Notes: a model not told the origin generated them from the sequence alone. DNA of 64,000 nucleotides from Tritonibacter scottomollicae (GCF_003003215.1 NZ_PVUF01000001.1:310001-374000), one strand, 5' to 3'. Shown: positions 43,714 through 52,874, counted from the first letter of the stretch. A program made the numbers and translations.

Positions 43714-44511
43714 ATGGTACATCCGTTGCTGAGCGAAGATCAGGTCGAGGCCTACCAACGCGACGGCGTGGTGATGATCAAGGGGCTGTTTCGCGATCAG
43801 GTGGAGCTGCTGCGCAAGGGGGTGGCGGCCAATATGGCGGAACCCGGTCCCTATGCCTCCAATAACGACAGGCAGGGCGAAAGCGGCCGTTTCTTCGATG
43901 ACTATTGCAACTGGACCCGAATCCCGGAGTTTGCCGCCGCAATTGAGGCCTCACCGGTGGCGGAGGTGGCCGCGGATCTGATGGGTTCGGATTTGGTCCA
44001 GATGTTTCACGACCATGTGCTGGTCAAGGAGCCGGGCACCTCGATGGCGACCCCCTGGCATCAGGACGGACCCTATTATTTTGTCGAGGGTCAGCAGACC
44101 GTCAGCTTCTGGTCGCCGCTCGACCCGGTGCGGGAGGCGAGCCTGCGCTGCGTGGCCGGATCTCATCGCTGGGAGAAGGAAGTGCTGCCCACCCGCTGGG
44201 TCTCGCAAGAGGGGTTCTTTGCCGATGAAGGGCAGTACATGGCGGTGCCGGACCCGGACGCGGAGGGCATGCGGGTGATGGAGTGGGAGATGGAGCCCGG
44301 CGATGCGGTGGCGTTCCACTTTCGCACTCTGCATGGCGCGCGCGGCAATACCTCTGACATGCGCCGCCGGGCGTTCTCGTTGCGGCTGGTGGGGCAGGAT
44401 GCGCGGTATGTGGAGCGTCCGGGTCCGACCTCGCCGCCGTTTCCGGGCCATGACATGACCCCGGGCCAGCGTCTGCGCGAGGATTGGTTTCCGTTGTTGT
44501 TGCAACGCTAG
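43714..44511 (+). CDS. Phytanoyl-CoA dioxygenase (PhyH) family protein
   Basis: A 265-residue non-heme Fe(II)/2-oxoglutarate oxygenase. The iron ligands are in TPWHQDGPYY (HxD) and LHGARGN (distal His), and the following RRRAFSLRL supplies the 2-oxoglutarate arginine. Family members hydroxylate ectoine, phytanoyl-CoA or other small molecules. It is divergent from a LysR gene, which is probably its regulator, and stands alone otherwise. The substrate is unknown. Confidence 0.9.
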   Translation: MVHPLLSEDQVEAYQRDGVVMIKGLFRDQVELLRKGVAANMAEPGPYASNNDRQGESGRFFDDYCNWTRIPEFAAAIEASPVAEVAADLMGSDLVQMFHDHVLVKEPGTSMATPWHQDGPYYFVEGQQTVSFWSPLDPVREASLRCVAGSHRWEKEVLPTRWVSQEGFFADEGQYMAVPDPDAEGMRVMEWEMEPGDAVAFHFRTLHGARGNTSDMRRRAFSLRLVGQDARYVERPGPTSPPFPGHDMTPGQRLREDWFPLLLQR

Positions 44512-44530
44512 GGCGGGTCAGGGAGCGGGG

Positions 44531-44602
44531 CAGGGGGCTCTGCCCCCTCGGCGCCAGGGCGCCTCACCCCCGAGGTATTTGGGGAAAAGATGAAATTGAC
44601 AG
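44531..44602 (+). repeat. Dispersed hairpin-plus-core repeat, copy B
   Basis: Two small GC hairpins (44533-44547 GGGGGC/GCCCCC and 44550-44563 GGCGCC/GGCGCC) precede CACCCCCGAGGTATTT and GGGGAAAAGATGAAA. Copy D (58069-58132, inverted) has the same order of parts: GGGGGC hairpin, GGCGC hairpin, CACCCCCGAG core and AAAAGATGAAA. The element lies between the convergent PhyH and glycosyltransferase-like genes. Confidence 0.75.
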
Positions 44603-44667
44603 GCGCAGGGCCTGCATCGTTTTGTTCATAGCTCTGCCAGAGGTCATGTTTCGCGGGTGCGGGGCGT

Positions 44668-45537
44668 TCAGAACCACTGGCCGGGCTCCATCAGGCCGAG
44701 GTCGAGGAGCTGGCGCGAGTGCCATTCAAACGGCGTGGAGTTGTGCCATTTGAAGCTCCGGATTTCGAATGTGGAACCGGGGTTGCGCTTGAGCGCCTTG
44801 GCGGCGCGGAAGGAGCAGATCGCTGCGGTCAGGTTGTGGTGCCATGGGCAGGCGTAGGTATTGTATTCCTGTTCGTTGAACGTGTGATCTGCGCGCAACT
44901 GCAAGCCTTTCCTGGCGCGAAACAATGCGATGCGGTCGATCTTGCGGCTGGCGTCGGGGATGTGTTCCTCGTGTCGCCAGCGGATGCCACCGAAGAAATC
45001 CAGCTGCCGGTCGCGCGGATCACCGGTAATGGGGTCCTTGCGTCCCTGTGCGTAATAGCCGGAGCGATCAAGGCAGGCGCCCTCGATCGAGACCGCGTTG
45101 GGATAGGTCTCCAGATCGCCGGCATAGAGGTCGATCACATAGGTCAGCATCGCATCGCGCCGTTCCTCCGCGTGGAAGGTCAGCATCTCGGTTACTGTGC
45201 GCGACTCGCAAAACGGGTAGAAGAGGTATTCGGCGTTGTAGCAGTAATAGAGCCAGCAGCCCGGGCTGGCCGCCGCGATCACCCTGTTGACGCCTTCCAC
45301 CACCGCCTCAGCCGGGCCGCAGTCAAAGGGCACGCGATGCACCCTTTCCGCCACGTCGCTGGGCAGGTCGAAAGCATCGGGCATCAACGCCACCACCGCC
45401 TTGAAGCCGCAGTCCAGGTGATGACGCAAGCTGGTGCCGATCTCCACCTCATCCTCGACGAAGATCAGCGCCACCGGTCCTTTGGCGAGCACCGATTTGC
45501 CGGTCTGCAGGAAATCCTCCAGCGAGGCATAGATCAT
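44668..45537 (-). CDS. Glycosyltransferase family 2-like protein
   Basis: A 289-residue protein. The segment GCWLYYCYNAEYLFYPFCES resembles the donor-binding region of the GT2_4/glycosyltransferase 2-like family, where a DADEFL-type acidic motif is expected, but here it reads YNAEYLFYP, lacking the usual DxD. Later segments (ACLDRSGYYAQGR, GGIRWRHEEH, HNLTAAICSFRAAKALKRNP) fit that family's C-terminal part. It may be an active enzyme with a variant metal site or a degenerate member. The ATG at 45537 has AAGGA upstream. It is divergent from miaB. Confidence 0.6.
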   Translation of the reverse strand: MIYASLEDFLQTGKSVLAKGPVALIFVEDEVEIGTSLRHHLDCGFKAVVALMPDAFDLPSDVAERVHRVPFDCGPAEAVVEGVNRVIAAASPGCWLYYCYNAEYLFYPFCESRTVTEMLTFHAEERRDAMLTYVIDLYAGDLETYPNAVSIEGACLDRSGYYAQGRKDPITGDPRDRQLDFFGGIRWRHEEHIPDASRKIDRIALFRARKGLQLRADHTFNEQEYNTYACPWHHNLTAAICSFRAAKALKRNPGSTFEIRSFKWHNSTPFEWHSRQLLDLGLMEPGQWF

Positions 45538-45700
45538 CGGGCCTGTCCTTCTGCTCCGCCCCGGTTGTGCCCCGGTGCCTTGTCTGGTGTTCGCGGTTAA
45601 AATCGGGTAATTGCCTTGCCATTGCAAGCGGCCACAATTCGCGCTATGCGCTGCCGCTGTTCTTTCGCCTTGCTCCCCGTCGCTAGAAGGTAGCCCCGCC

Positions 45701-47023
45701 ATGACCGCGCCCAAGAAGCTCTATATCAAGACCTACGGCTGTCAGATGAACGTCTATGACAGCGAACGCATGTCGGAGGCGCTGGGCGGTCAGGGCTATG
45801 TGGAAACGCAATCCCCCGACGACGCGGACATGATCCTGCTGAATACATGCCACATTCGCGAAAAGGCGGCCGAGAAGGTCTATTCCGAGCTGGGCCGCTT
45901 CAAGGGGCTGAAGGCTGATAAGCCGGATCTGAAGATTGGCGTGGCGGGCTGTGTCGCCCAAGCCGAGGGCGAGGAGATCATGCGCCGCCAGCCGCTGGTG
46001 GATCTGGTGGTTGGTCCGCAGAGCTATCACCGTCTGCCGGAAATGGAAGCCAAGGCGGGTGCGGGTGAAAAGGTGCTCGACACCGATTTCCCCGAGGAAG
46101 ACAAGTTCGAGCAGCTGAAACGCCGCCCCAAGGCAAAGCGTGGCCCCACCGCATTTCTGACTGTGCAGGAGGGGTGTGACAAATTCTGTGCCTTCTGCGT
46201 GGTTCCTTATACCCGCGGGGCCGAGGTGTCCCGCCCGGCTGACCGCATCCTGCGCGAGGCGGAAGATCTGGTGGAACGCGGCGTGCGCGAGATCACCCTG
46301 CTTGGGCAGAACGTCAACGCCTATCACGGCGCGGGTGCCGACGGTGACACGACGCTGGCGCAGCTGATCTGGCAGCTCGACAAGATCGACGGGCTGGAGC
46401 GCATCCGCTTCACCACCTCGCACCCCAACGACATGATGGATGATCTGATCGAGGCGCATGGCACCTGTGCCAAGCTGATGCCCTATCTGCATCTGCCGGT
46501 GCAGGCGGGGTCGGACAAGATCCTGAAGCGGATGAACCGGGCTCATACCGCCGAGAGCTATTTGCGCCTGATCGAGCGCATTCGGGCCGCGCGGCCCGAT
46601 ATCTTGATTTCCGGCGATTTCATCGTCGGCTTTCCGGAAGAGACCGAAGCGGATTTCCAGGCAACGCTCGATCTGGTGGAAGAGGTGAAATACGGCACCG
46701 CCTATTCGTTCAAATACTCCACCCGTCCGGGCACACCGGCTGCAGAACGTGCGCAGGTGGACCCGAAGGAAGCCGACGACCGGTTGCAGCGGCTGCAGGC
46801 CCTGCTGACCCGCCAGCAGCGCGAGGTGCAGGACAGCATGGTGGGCCGCGAGGTTGGCGTGCTGTTCGAAAAGCCCGGGCGCTTTGCAGGCCAGATGGTG
46901 GGCAAGTCCGATTATCTGCACGCGGTTCATGTGGCTGACTGCGATGCCGCCGTGGGCGACCTGCGCCGGGTGCGGATCCTGTCCTCCGGGACCAACTCGC
47001 TGGCTGGCGAGCTGATCGGCTGA
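45701..47023 (+). CDS. miaB: tRNA-2-methylthio-N6-dimethylallyladenosine synthase
   Basis: A 440-residue radical-SAM methylthiotransferase that modifies A37 of tRNAs. The N-terminal UPF0004 domain has cysteines in [17 protein letters not shown] and [10 protein letters not shown] (auxiliary cluster). The radical-SAM cluster is CDKFCAFC, and a C-terminal TRAM domain follows ([14 protein letters not shown]). The start at 45701 follows AGAAGG and is preferred over 45611. It heads the miaB...phoH-ybeY-corC-lnt block, a gene order conserved across alphaproteobacteria. Confidence 0.96.
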   Translation: MTAPKKLYIKTYGCQMNVYDSERMSEALGGQGYVETQSPDDADMILLNTCHIREKAAEKVYSELGRFKGLKADKPDLKIGVAGCVAQAEGEEIMRRQPLVDLVVGPQSYHRLPEMEAKAGAGEKVLDTDFPEEDKFEQLKRRPKAKRGPTAFLTVQEGCDKFCAFCVVPYTRGAEVSRPADRILREAEDLVERGVREITLLGQNVNAYHGAGADGDTTLAQLIWQLDKIDGLERIRFTTSHPNDMMDDLIEAHGTCAKLMPYLHLPVQAGSDKILKRMNRAHTAESYLRLIERIRAARPDILISGDFIVGFPEETEADFQATLDLVEEVKYGTAYSFKYSTRPGTPAAERAQVDPKEADDRLQRLQALLTRQQREVQDSMVGREVGVLFEKPGRFAGQMVGKSDYLHAVHVADCDAAVGDLRRVRILSSGTNSLAGELIG

Positions 47024-47361
47024 GCGCGATAGCGGCTGCGTCGGCGGACTAGGCGTCTGTTCGATGTGCAGCCACGCGCACAATTCAGGTGTTGAAGGCT
47101 GCGACCGCCAGAGCGCTGTGCGACTCGGTGGTGGCGGCTGGGCAGAGCTTACTTTCACATTCTGAAGGGCTGGCGGCCTCATTGATCGCGGTGCGTCAGC
47201 AATAAGTCGCCAAGTGCGGAACTGTTTCGCATGCGCGCTGTGAACGCCGCGAAATTCCCCATGGAGTGGCCTCATGTTCAGGGAAAATTAGTGTAAATTA
47301 GGGACATACATAAGACACGGAAGGTTCAGAAAGGATCATTCCCAAGTGGGCCAATTGAAGG
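47024..47361. other. Intergenic region upstream of the OmpA-like gene
   Basis: 338 bases with no supported gene. The right end becomes AT-rich with a direct repeat (AAATTAG at about 47286-47300) and TACATA at about 47307-47312, which may be the -10 region of the OmpA/lipoprotein operon. No RNA structure stood out. Confidence 0.4.
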
Positions 47362-47949
47362 ATGCCTGTTGTGTTTAATCAAATATTAAGCAAAGCCTGT
47401 GCGCCTCTTGCCTGCGCCGCGACCGTCGTTTCGCTCGCTCTGGCCGCACCCATTGCCGCGCAAGAGACTGCCCCGCTGCGTGGCGAACGATATGTACCAA
47501 CCATCTGGGTTGATCCAGACGGGTGTGAGCACTGGGTCATGGATGATGGTGCCGAGGGCTACATGACCACGCATATGACGCCGGACGGTAAACCTGTTTG
47601 CCGCCGAGGTCAGCTCTGCGGCATGATGCCGACCGATCAGTTCTTTGCCACCGACGGCAGCGCCATTAATGCCGCAGGGCGCAAGCGCCTTCAGGAGTGG
47701 TTTAAGTCCACGATGCCGGGGACCCGTTACTTTGTCGTCGCCGGTCATACCGACAGCCGTGCCTCGGATGAATACAATATGGCCCTCTCCAAGCGTCGCG
47801 CCGACGCGGTGGCGCAGGTTGGTCGTTCGGTCGGGGCGCGTATCAGGGACATCCGGGCCTATGGCGAACGCAGTCCGCGCGTGCCTAATCGTGGGGCTGC
47901 CAACAGGGCGCAGAATCGCCGAGTCGAAATTTACTGCGTAAGCCGCTGA
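47362..47949 (+). CDS. OmpA family protein with an N-terminal two-Cys motif
   Basis: A 195-residue exported protein. A signal peptide (about 1-33, cleavage after PIAAQ) is followed by a motif IWVDPDGCEHW (48-58), DDGAEGY and MTPDGKPVC (72-80) that recurs in the next gene with identical cysteine spacing (Cys55 and Cys80). The C-terminal OmpA domain (about 90-195) includes VVAGHTDSRASDEYN and LSKRRADAV, the peptidoglycan-binding residues. It is probably periplasmic or an outer-membrane anchor to peptidoglycan. It is co-transcribed with the lipoprotein gene, 12 bases downstream. Confidence 0.88.
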   Translation: MPVVFNQILSKACAPLACAATVVSLALAAPIAAQETAPLRGERYVPTIWVDPDGCEHWVMDDGAEGYMTTHMTPDGKPVCRRGQLCGMMPTDQFFATDGSAINAAGRKRLQEWFKSTMPGTRYFVVAGHTDSRASDEYNMALSKRRADAVAQVGRSVGARIRDIRAYGERSPRVPNRGAANRAQNRRVEIYCVSR

Positions 47950-47961
47950 GGGAGCTGGAGT

Positions 47962-48267
47962 ATGAAGATTATCAAAGGGGTCTCAGTGATCACGCTCGGA
48001 CTTGTGCTTGCGGCATGTGGCGATGTGTCTGACAAGACCCGCGATCAGAACTTTTTTGACGGTGGTGATGGCGACCTTGCCGGTCTGACTGCCGGCATAT
48101 GGGTTGACCCGCAGGGGTGCGAACACTGGATCGTCGATGATGGAGTCGAGGGCTATCTGGATCCGCGTATGACCCCGGACGGCAAGCCGGTCTGCAACAG
48201 TGAGCTGCCGCGCAATGTTGCGGTCGGCCCCTTCAAGAGCGGGTCGTTGTTCACCGACCCGATTTGA
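47962..48267 (+). CDS. Small lipoprotein sharing the two-Cys motif
   Basis: A 101-residue lipoprotein. The lipobox LAAC places the lipidated Cys at residue 19, followed by G-D, so partial inner-membrane retention by an Asp at +2 is possible though here Gly is +1 and Asp +2. Residues 46-78 repeat the motif of the upstream OmpA protein: IWVDPQGCEHW, DDGVEGY and MTPDGKPVC, with Cys53 and Cys78 spaced as there. The protein is essentially lipobox plus motif plus a short tail. A terminator follows at 48291. Confidence 0.82.
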   Translation: MKIIKGVSVITLGLVLAACGDVSDKTRDQNFFDGGDGDLAGLTAGIWVDPQGCEHWIVDDGVEGYLDPRMTPDGKPVCNSELPRNVAVGPFKSGSLFTDPI

Positions 48268-48290
48268 TCCGATTGCTTTGGCAGATGTCC

Positions 48291-48318
48291 AGGCGGTGCC
48301 TCACGGCGCCGCCTTTTT
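48291..48318 (+). terminator. Intrinsic terminator of the OmpA/lipoprotein operon
   Basis: A 9-bp stem GGCGGTGCC/GGCGCCGCC (one G-U pair; 48292-48300 with 48305-48313) closes on TCAC and is followed by TTTTT. It lies 24 bases after the lipoprotein stop. Confidence 0.85.
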
Positions 48319-48462
48319 CGCGCTGGGCGGGTCTTTTGCGCGGTGCCTTGCCGGTCCAATGTAGCAGTTGCGTGAAATCCGGCGTTTCCCAGCGGGCTAG
48401 CCCTTGCGCGGGCGCGCGCGGAGATGCAGACTGAAGAGGCAATTTGACAACAGGAGAGCCGT

Positions 48463-49482
48463 TTGGCCACTAGTGTTCTGCCCCCGTCCTCCGAGCACGC
48501 CCCAGCACCCGAAGTGCTGCTGGAATTTCCTGACAACCGACTTCTGATTGAGCTGTGCGGCGAGTTTGACCGTCACCTCGCCGAGATCGAGCAACGCCTG
48601 GGCGTGCAGATCATCCGGCGCGGCAACCAGCTGATCGTGCATGGCGATCCCGAGCTGTGTCAGAAGGCTGCGGAGTTGCTGTCTTTGCTTTATGAACGCC
48701 TGGAAAGCGGGCGTCCGGTTGAGCGGGAAGACATTGATCGCGAGCTGCGTCTGGATCGCTCGGATGAGGAGGCTGCGGCCTCTGGTCCAGACAGCCAGAT
48801 GGAGATGTTCACCGGTGGCAAGGTGGAGATCAAGACCCGCAAGAAACTGGTCGAGCCACGCACCGACGCGCAGAAGGCCTATGTGAAGAACCTCTATGAA
48901 AACGAGATGGCATTCGGCATCGGGCCCGCGGGCACCGGCAAGACCTATCTGGCAGTGGCCGTGGGCGTGTCGATGTTCATCCAGGGCCATGTGGACAAGA
49001 TCATCCTCTGTCGGCCTGCTGTTGAGGCGGGCGAGCGGCTGGGCTTTTTGCCCGGTACGCAGGAGGAAAAGGTCGATCCCTACATGCAGCCGCTTTACGA
49101 CGCGCTGAATGATTTTCTGCCGGGCAAGCAGCTTGCCAAGCTGAAGGAAGAAAAGACCATTGAGATCGCGCCGCTGGCCTTCATGCGCGGGCGCACGCTG
49201 TCGAATGCCTATGTGGTACTTGATGAAGCGCAGAACGCCACCACCATGCAGATGAAGATGTTCCTGACCCGTCTGGGTGAGGGCTCTCGCATGGTGATCA
49301 CCGGCGACCGGACCCAGGTCGATCTGCCGCGTGGCGTGCAATCCGGGCTGCAGGATGCCGAGCGTTTGCTGGCGCCGATCCCGAAGATATCGTTCAATTA
49401 TTTCACCGCCAAGGATGTGGTCCGCCACCCGCTCGTGGCCGCGATCATCGAGGCCTATGACAAGGACGAAATGACGGGGTGA
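48463..49482 (+). CDS. phoH: PhoH family ATPase
   Basis: A 339-residue PhoH-like protein. An N-terminal KH-like region (RLGVQIIRRGNQLIVHG) is followed by the NTPase domain: Walker A GPAGTGKTYLA, Walker B YVVLDEAQNAT, and TGDRTQVDLPRG as the sensor region. PhoH proteins act in RNA metabolism with YbeY, which is encoded downstream as usual. The start is TTG at 48463, with CAGGAGA six bases ahead; an in-frame ATG is not available close by. Confidence 0.93.
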   Translation: MATSVLPPSSEHAPAPEVLLEFPDNRLLIELCGEFDRHLAEIEQRLGVQIIRRGNQLIVHGDPELCQKAAELLSLLYERLESGRPVEREDIDRELRLDRSDEEAAASGPDSQMEMFTGGKVEIKTRKKLVEPRTDAQKAYVKNLYENEMAFGIGPAGTGKTYLAVAVGVSMFIQGHVDKIILCRPAVEAGERLGFLPGTQEEKVDPYMQPLYDALNDFLPGKQLAKLKEEKTIEIAPLAFMRGRTLSNAYVVLDEAQNATTMQMKMFLTRLGEGSRMVITGDRTQVDLPRGVQSGLQDAERLLAPIPKISFNYFTAKDVVRHPLVAAIIEAYDKDEMTG

Positions 49483-49858
49483 TCTGCCTGGTCTGACACT
49501 CGTCCTGTCGCCGGATTGGGTGGTAGGGGCCGACGCAGGAGCCTCCGGCGGAGGTATTTATGGAAAAGCTGAAGTTGGGCCAACGCGTAAGGTCGAGCGG
49601 CAGGGCAGTGCTTTCGGCATGCTGTGCTGCGCCGTCCAGTGGTCTTTGTTCAACGCCCCCCGGCGCACTTCGCGCCAGAGCAACCGCCCCTAGCACCGGC
49701 GGGACGGCGGATGTTCGCCGCCTGCGCTGCGCTTGCTCGTCACTGACTGCGGAATCGGTCAGGCGCAGCGGGCGGATGACGGTGCTGGCGGGATCTGTCA
49801 GTGCGGTGTCGCATCTTCGGTGCTTTCGTTCCGATTGAGGTCGAGGTAAGGCGGGGTG
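49483..49858. other. Intergenic gap between phoH and ybeY
   Basis: 376 bases in a place where alphaproteobacteria usually have adjacent genes. It contains copy C of the dispersed repeat (49541-49575) and a stretch rich in GC inverted repeats. Short reading frames here have no family likeness. The AAGG at about 49847-49850 is the ybeY ribosome-binding site. Confidence 0.5.
49541..49575 (+). repeat. Dispersed repeat, copy C
   Basis: CCTCCG-G-CGGAGG is followed by TATTTATGGAAAAGCTGAAG. The core matches copies A (19040-19073) and B (44565-44595). The leading GC hairpin is shorter here. It lies between phoH and ybeY. Confidence 0.7.
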
Positions 49859-50371
49859 ATGATACTGGATGTTGTGATCGAAGATGGCCGCTGGGAAACA
49901 GTGGGGCTGGAAAAACAGGCGGAGGTCGCGATCGCGGCCACGCTGAACTGTCTGGGTCTCGGGGACGAGGACTGGGAGGTCTCCATTCTCGGTTGTGATG
50001 ACCCGCGCATCGCCGAGCTGAACGCGGACTTTCGTCAGAAGTCCAAAGCCACCAATGTCCTTAGCTGGCCGGCGCAAGAGCTGGCCGCCGAGGAGGCGGG
50101 CGCGACGCCGCGAGAGCCGGAGATGGATTTCATGGGAGATGCGGCGTTGGGCGACATCGCGATCTCATATGACACCTGCATGGCCGAGGCGGCCGCAGCG
50201 GGCAAAGATCCGCTGCATCATGTGCAACATTTGCTCGTTCACGGAACGTTGCATTTATTGGGCTATGATCACATTCGTGACAGCGACGCCACGGTCATGG
50301 AAACATTGGAGGTCAGGATACTTGGCAAACTGGGTATTCCTGACCCATATATCTTGGAGGACGGGCCGTGA
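49859..50371 (+). CDS. ybeY: Endoribonuclease YbeY (rRNA maturation)
   Basis: A 170-residue metal-dependent RNase for 16S rRNA 3' processing and quality control. The zinc motif HLLVHGTLHLLGYDH (HxxxHxxxxxH) is intact, and the upstream ATNVLSWPAQ segment is the family's N-terminal block (usually TNVLSFP). A GTG three bases earlier is possible; the ATG at 49859 has AAGG at good spacing. It follows phoH and is 22 bases ahead of corC. Confidence 0.95.
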   Translation: MILDVVIEDGRWETVGLEKQAEVAIAATLNCLGLGDEDWEVSILGCDDPRIAELNADFRQKSKATNVLSWPAQELAAEEAGATPREPEMDFMGDAALGDIAISYDTCMAEAAAAGKDPLHHVQHLLVHGTLHLLGYDHIRDSDATVMETLEVRILGKLGIPDPYILEDGP

Positions 50372-50393
50372 GCGGCCACTTTGGAATGGAACA

Positions 50394-51296
50394 ATGGGCG
50401 ATATAGAAGGCAGTTCTAACGCAGCGCAGAGCGCGCTGCAGGACATTGAAGCGATGGAACCAACGTTGAACGGGGCGGAGACGCCCGGGTTCCTGAGTAA
50501 GATTTTCGGGAGTTTTTCCCAAACCACCGAGGATGACGCGCCGGAGCAAGATGGCGGTGAAATCCTCGCGGACCCTCCACCGGGCATGATGAACCTCCGC
50601 CGGCTGCGGGTCGAGGATGTCGCAATTCCGACCGCCGAGATTGATGCCGTGCCCGTGACGATCGCACGCGAAGAGCTGGTGCAGATGTTTCGTGACACTG
50701 GTTTCACCCGCGTTCCGGTCTACGAAGGCACACTCGACACGCCACTGGGATTTGTGCACCTCAAGGATTTTGCCCTGACCTATGGCTTCGATTGTGAGCG
50801 CGAAGGGTTTGATCTTGCCAATATGTTGCGGCCGCTGCTCTTCGTGCCGCCGTCCATGCCGATTGGTGTCTTGCTGACAAAGATGCAAGCCGAGCGCCGC
50901 CATATGGCACTGGTGATCGACGAATATGGTGGCGTCGACGGCCTGCTGACGATCGAAGACCTGATCGAGCAGGTGGTCGGCGAAATCGAGGATGAGCACG
51001 ACAGCGGAGAGGATCAGACCTGGGTGCAGGAAAAGCCCGGCTGTTATGTTGCGCAGGCCCGTACACCGCTGGTCGAGTTCGAGAGTGAGATCGGCATTCC
51101 GTTGACCCGTCACGAAGATGTGGATGGCGAGGAAATCGATACCCTCGGCGGTCTGGTCTTCATGCTCTCGGGACGCGTGCCCGCGCGCGGCGAGGTGATC
51201 CAGCATCCAGAAGGTCCGGAGTTCGAGGTGGTCGACGCTGATCCCCGCCGGATCAAGCGCCTGCGTGTGCGCCTGCCCGGTATCGTCGCGGAATGA
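50394..51296 (+). CDS. Hemolysin-family/CorC-type CBS domain protein
   Basis: A 300-residue cytoplasmic protein with two CBS domains (VAIPTAEIDAVPVTIAREEL and PPSMPIGVLLTKMQAERRHMALVIDEYGGVDGLLTIEDLIEQVVGEI) and a C-terminal CorC_HlyC transporter-associated domain. No TM domain is present, so it is the CorC/TlyC type thought to regulate magnesium or divalent cation transport. It overlaps lnt by ATGA. The start at 50394 follows GGAA. It is a standard member of the miaB-lnt block. Confidence 0.93.
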   Translation: MGDIEGSSNAAQSALQDIEAMEPTLNGAETPGFLSKIFGSFSQTTEDDAPEQDGGEILADPPPGMMNLRRLRVEDVAIPTAEIDAVPVTIAREELVQMFRDTGFTRVPVYEGTLDTPLGFVHLKDFALTYGFDCEREGFDLANMLRPLLFVPPSMPIGVLLTKMQAERRHMALVIDEYGGVDGLLTIEDLIEQVVGEIEDEHDSGEDQTWVQEKPGCYVAQARTPLVEFESEIGIPLTRHEDVDGEEIDTLGGLVFMLSGRVPARGEVIQHPEGPEFEVVDADPRRIKRLRVRLPGIVAE

Positions 51297-52819
51297 GTTT
51301 GCTGCCCGCGCTTGGTCGGTTTGGCCCCTATGGGCTGGCCTTTGGTGCGGGTGCGCTGATGGCGCAGGGATTGGCGCCTGTGTCTGCGGTCTGGACGACG
51401 CCGGTGGCATTGCTGATCGTTGCGCTCTTGTTTTTGCGCTCGGACCAGCCAAGTCGCGCAGGCGGGATAGGCTGGCTGTTTGGCTGCGGCTACTTCGGTT
51501 TTGGTCTCAGCTGGATCATGGAGCCGTTTCAGATTGACGCGGCCACATTTGGCTGGATGGCGCCCTTTGCGTTGGTGCTGATGGCGGCAGGTTTGGCATT
51601 GTTCTGGGCACTCGCCTTCTGGGCTGGCGCAAGGATGTCTCGCGGTGACTGGCGGGTGTTTGCGTTGGTGGCCACATGGAGTTTGGCAGAGCTGGCCCGT
51701 GCCTATGTTTTGACGGGCTTCCCGTGGGCGGGTTTTGCGCAGCTGGCATTTCCACGCGATCTGGTCTTGCGGGCGGTGCCCTGGGTTGGATCGCATGGGT
51801 TTGCGGTGCTGCTTTTGCTGGCGGTGCTGCCTTGCGTGCTGCTGGCGCGGCGTCCCCTGTTTGCAGTGCTGCCCACCGGCTTGATGGTGATTGCGTCAGG
51901 CTGGCTGCCCGATGGACGTCCGTTTGGTGGCAATCTGCCGCTGACCAGCCAGACCGTGCGTCTGGTGCAGCCCAATGCGCCACAGGCTGAAAAATGGCTG
52001 CCCGAGAAACGCTGGATGTTCGTGCAGCGGATGCTCGATTTTACCGCCGCCGCTCCGGCCCAAGCCGGAAGCGGACGTCCGGATCTGGTGATCTGGCCAG
52101 AGACGGCGATCCCCACCTTGCAAAACTACATCGACGAGGTGCGCCCGGCATTGGTCGAGGCCGCGCGAGGGGCAGAGGTGATCTATGGCATCCAGCGCGA
52201 GGAAAACGGGCGCTACATGAATTCTGCCGTGGTGATGAGCGCGGAAGGTGAGGCGCTCGACATCTATGACAAGGTGCATCTCGTGCCCTTCGGCGAATAC
52301 ATGCCGCTCCCGAAGCTATGGGAGAGGTTCGGCGTCTTCGGCCTCGCCTCCCGCGCTGCCGGTGGCTATGCGCCCGGGACGCAACGGCGGCTGCTGGACA
52401 CGATCGCAGGCCGGGCGCTGCCGCTGATCTGCTACGAGGGCGTGTTTGCGCAGGATGTGAATGCCACGCCTTCTCGGCCGGATTATCTGGTTCTGATCAC
52501 CAATGATGCGTGGTTCGGCAACTACTCTGGCCCTTATCAGCATCTCGTTCAGGCACAGTTGCGCGCCGCCGAGCAGGGTTTGCCGATGCTGCGGGCTGCA
52601 AATACCGGCGTCTCGGCGGTCATCGATCCCTATGGTCATGTCCGGGACAGTCTTGCGCTCAATACTGCAGGCTACCTTGACGCACGCTTGCCCCGCCCCT
52701 TGCCGCCGACGCTCTACAGTCGCAGTGGCGATTGGCCGGCGCTGTTCGTTTCCCTGCTGCTGCTTTGTGTCGTCAGTCTGCCACGGCTTGGCATGAACCG
52801 GCGGCGAACACTTGCTTAA
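51293..52819 (+). CDS. lnt: Apolipoprotein N-acyltransferase
   Basis: A 508-residue inner-membrane enzyme that adds the third acyl chain to lipoproteins. An N-terminal membrane region of about six TMs precedes the nitrilase domain. The triad is visible: Glu in VIWPETAIPT, Lys in YDKVHLVPFGEY and Cys in LICYEGVF. A C-terminal TM (WPALFVSLLLLCVVSL) closes the protein. It starts within the corC stop. Its function fits the lipoprotein gene at 47962. Confidence 0.96.
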   Translation: MSLLPALGRFGPYGLAFGAGALMAQGLAPVSAVWTTPVALLIVALLFLRSDQPSRAGGIGWLFGCGYFGFGLSWIMEPFQIDAATFGWMAPFALVLMAAGLALFWALAFWAGARMSRGDWRVFALVATWSLAELARAYVLTGFPWAGFAQLAFPRDLVLRAVPWVGSHGFAVLLLLAVLPCVLLARRPLFAVLPTGLMVIASGWLPDGRPFGGNLPLTSQTVRLVQPNAPQAEKWLPEKRWMFVQRMLDFTAAAPAQAGSGRPDLVIWPETAIPTLQNYIDEVRPALVEAARGAEVIYGIQREENGRYMNSAVVMSAEGEALDIYDKVHLVPFGEYMPLPKLWERFGVFGLASRAAGGYAPGTQRRLLDTIAGRALPLICYEGVFAQDVNATPSRPDYLVLITNDAWFGNYSGPYQHLVQAQLRAAEQGLPMLRAANTGVSAVIDPYGHVRDSLALNTAGYLDARLPRPLPPTLYSRSGDWPALFVSLLLLCVVSLPRLGMNRRRTLA

Positions 52820-52874
52820 TCTGTTGAAGCTATAGATTGACCCAAGGAGTGAGCGCGCCTACTGCGTTCTACAT

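Noticed and set aside
49560-49838. A 92-codon plus-strand frame between phoH and ybeY
   Set aside because: It starts inside the dispersed repeat and its composition resembles non-coding high-GC sequence.
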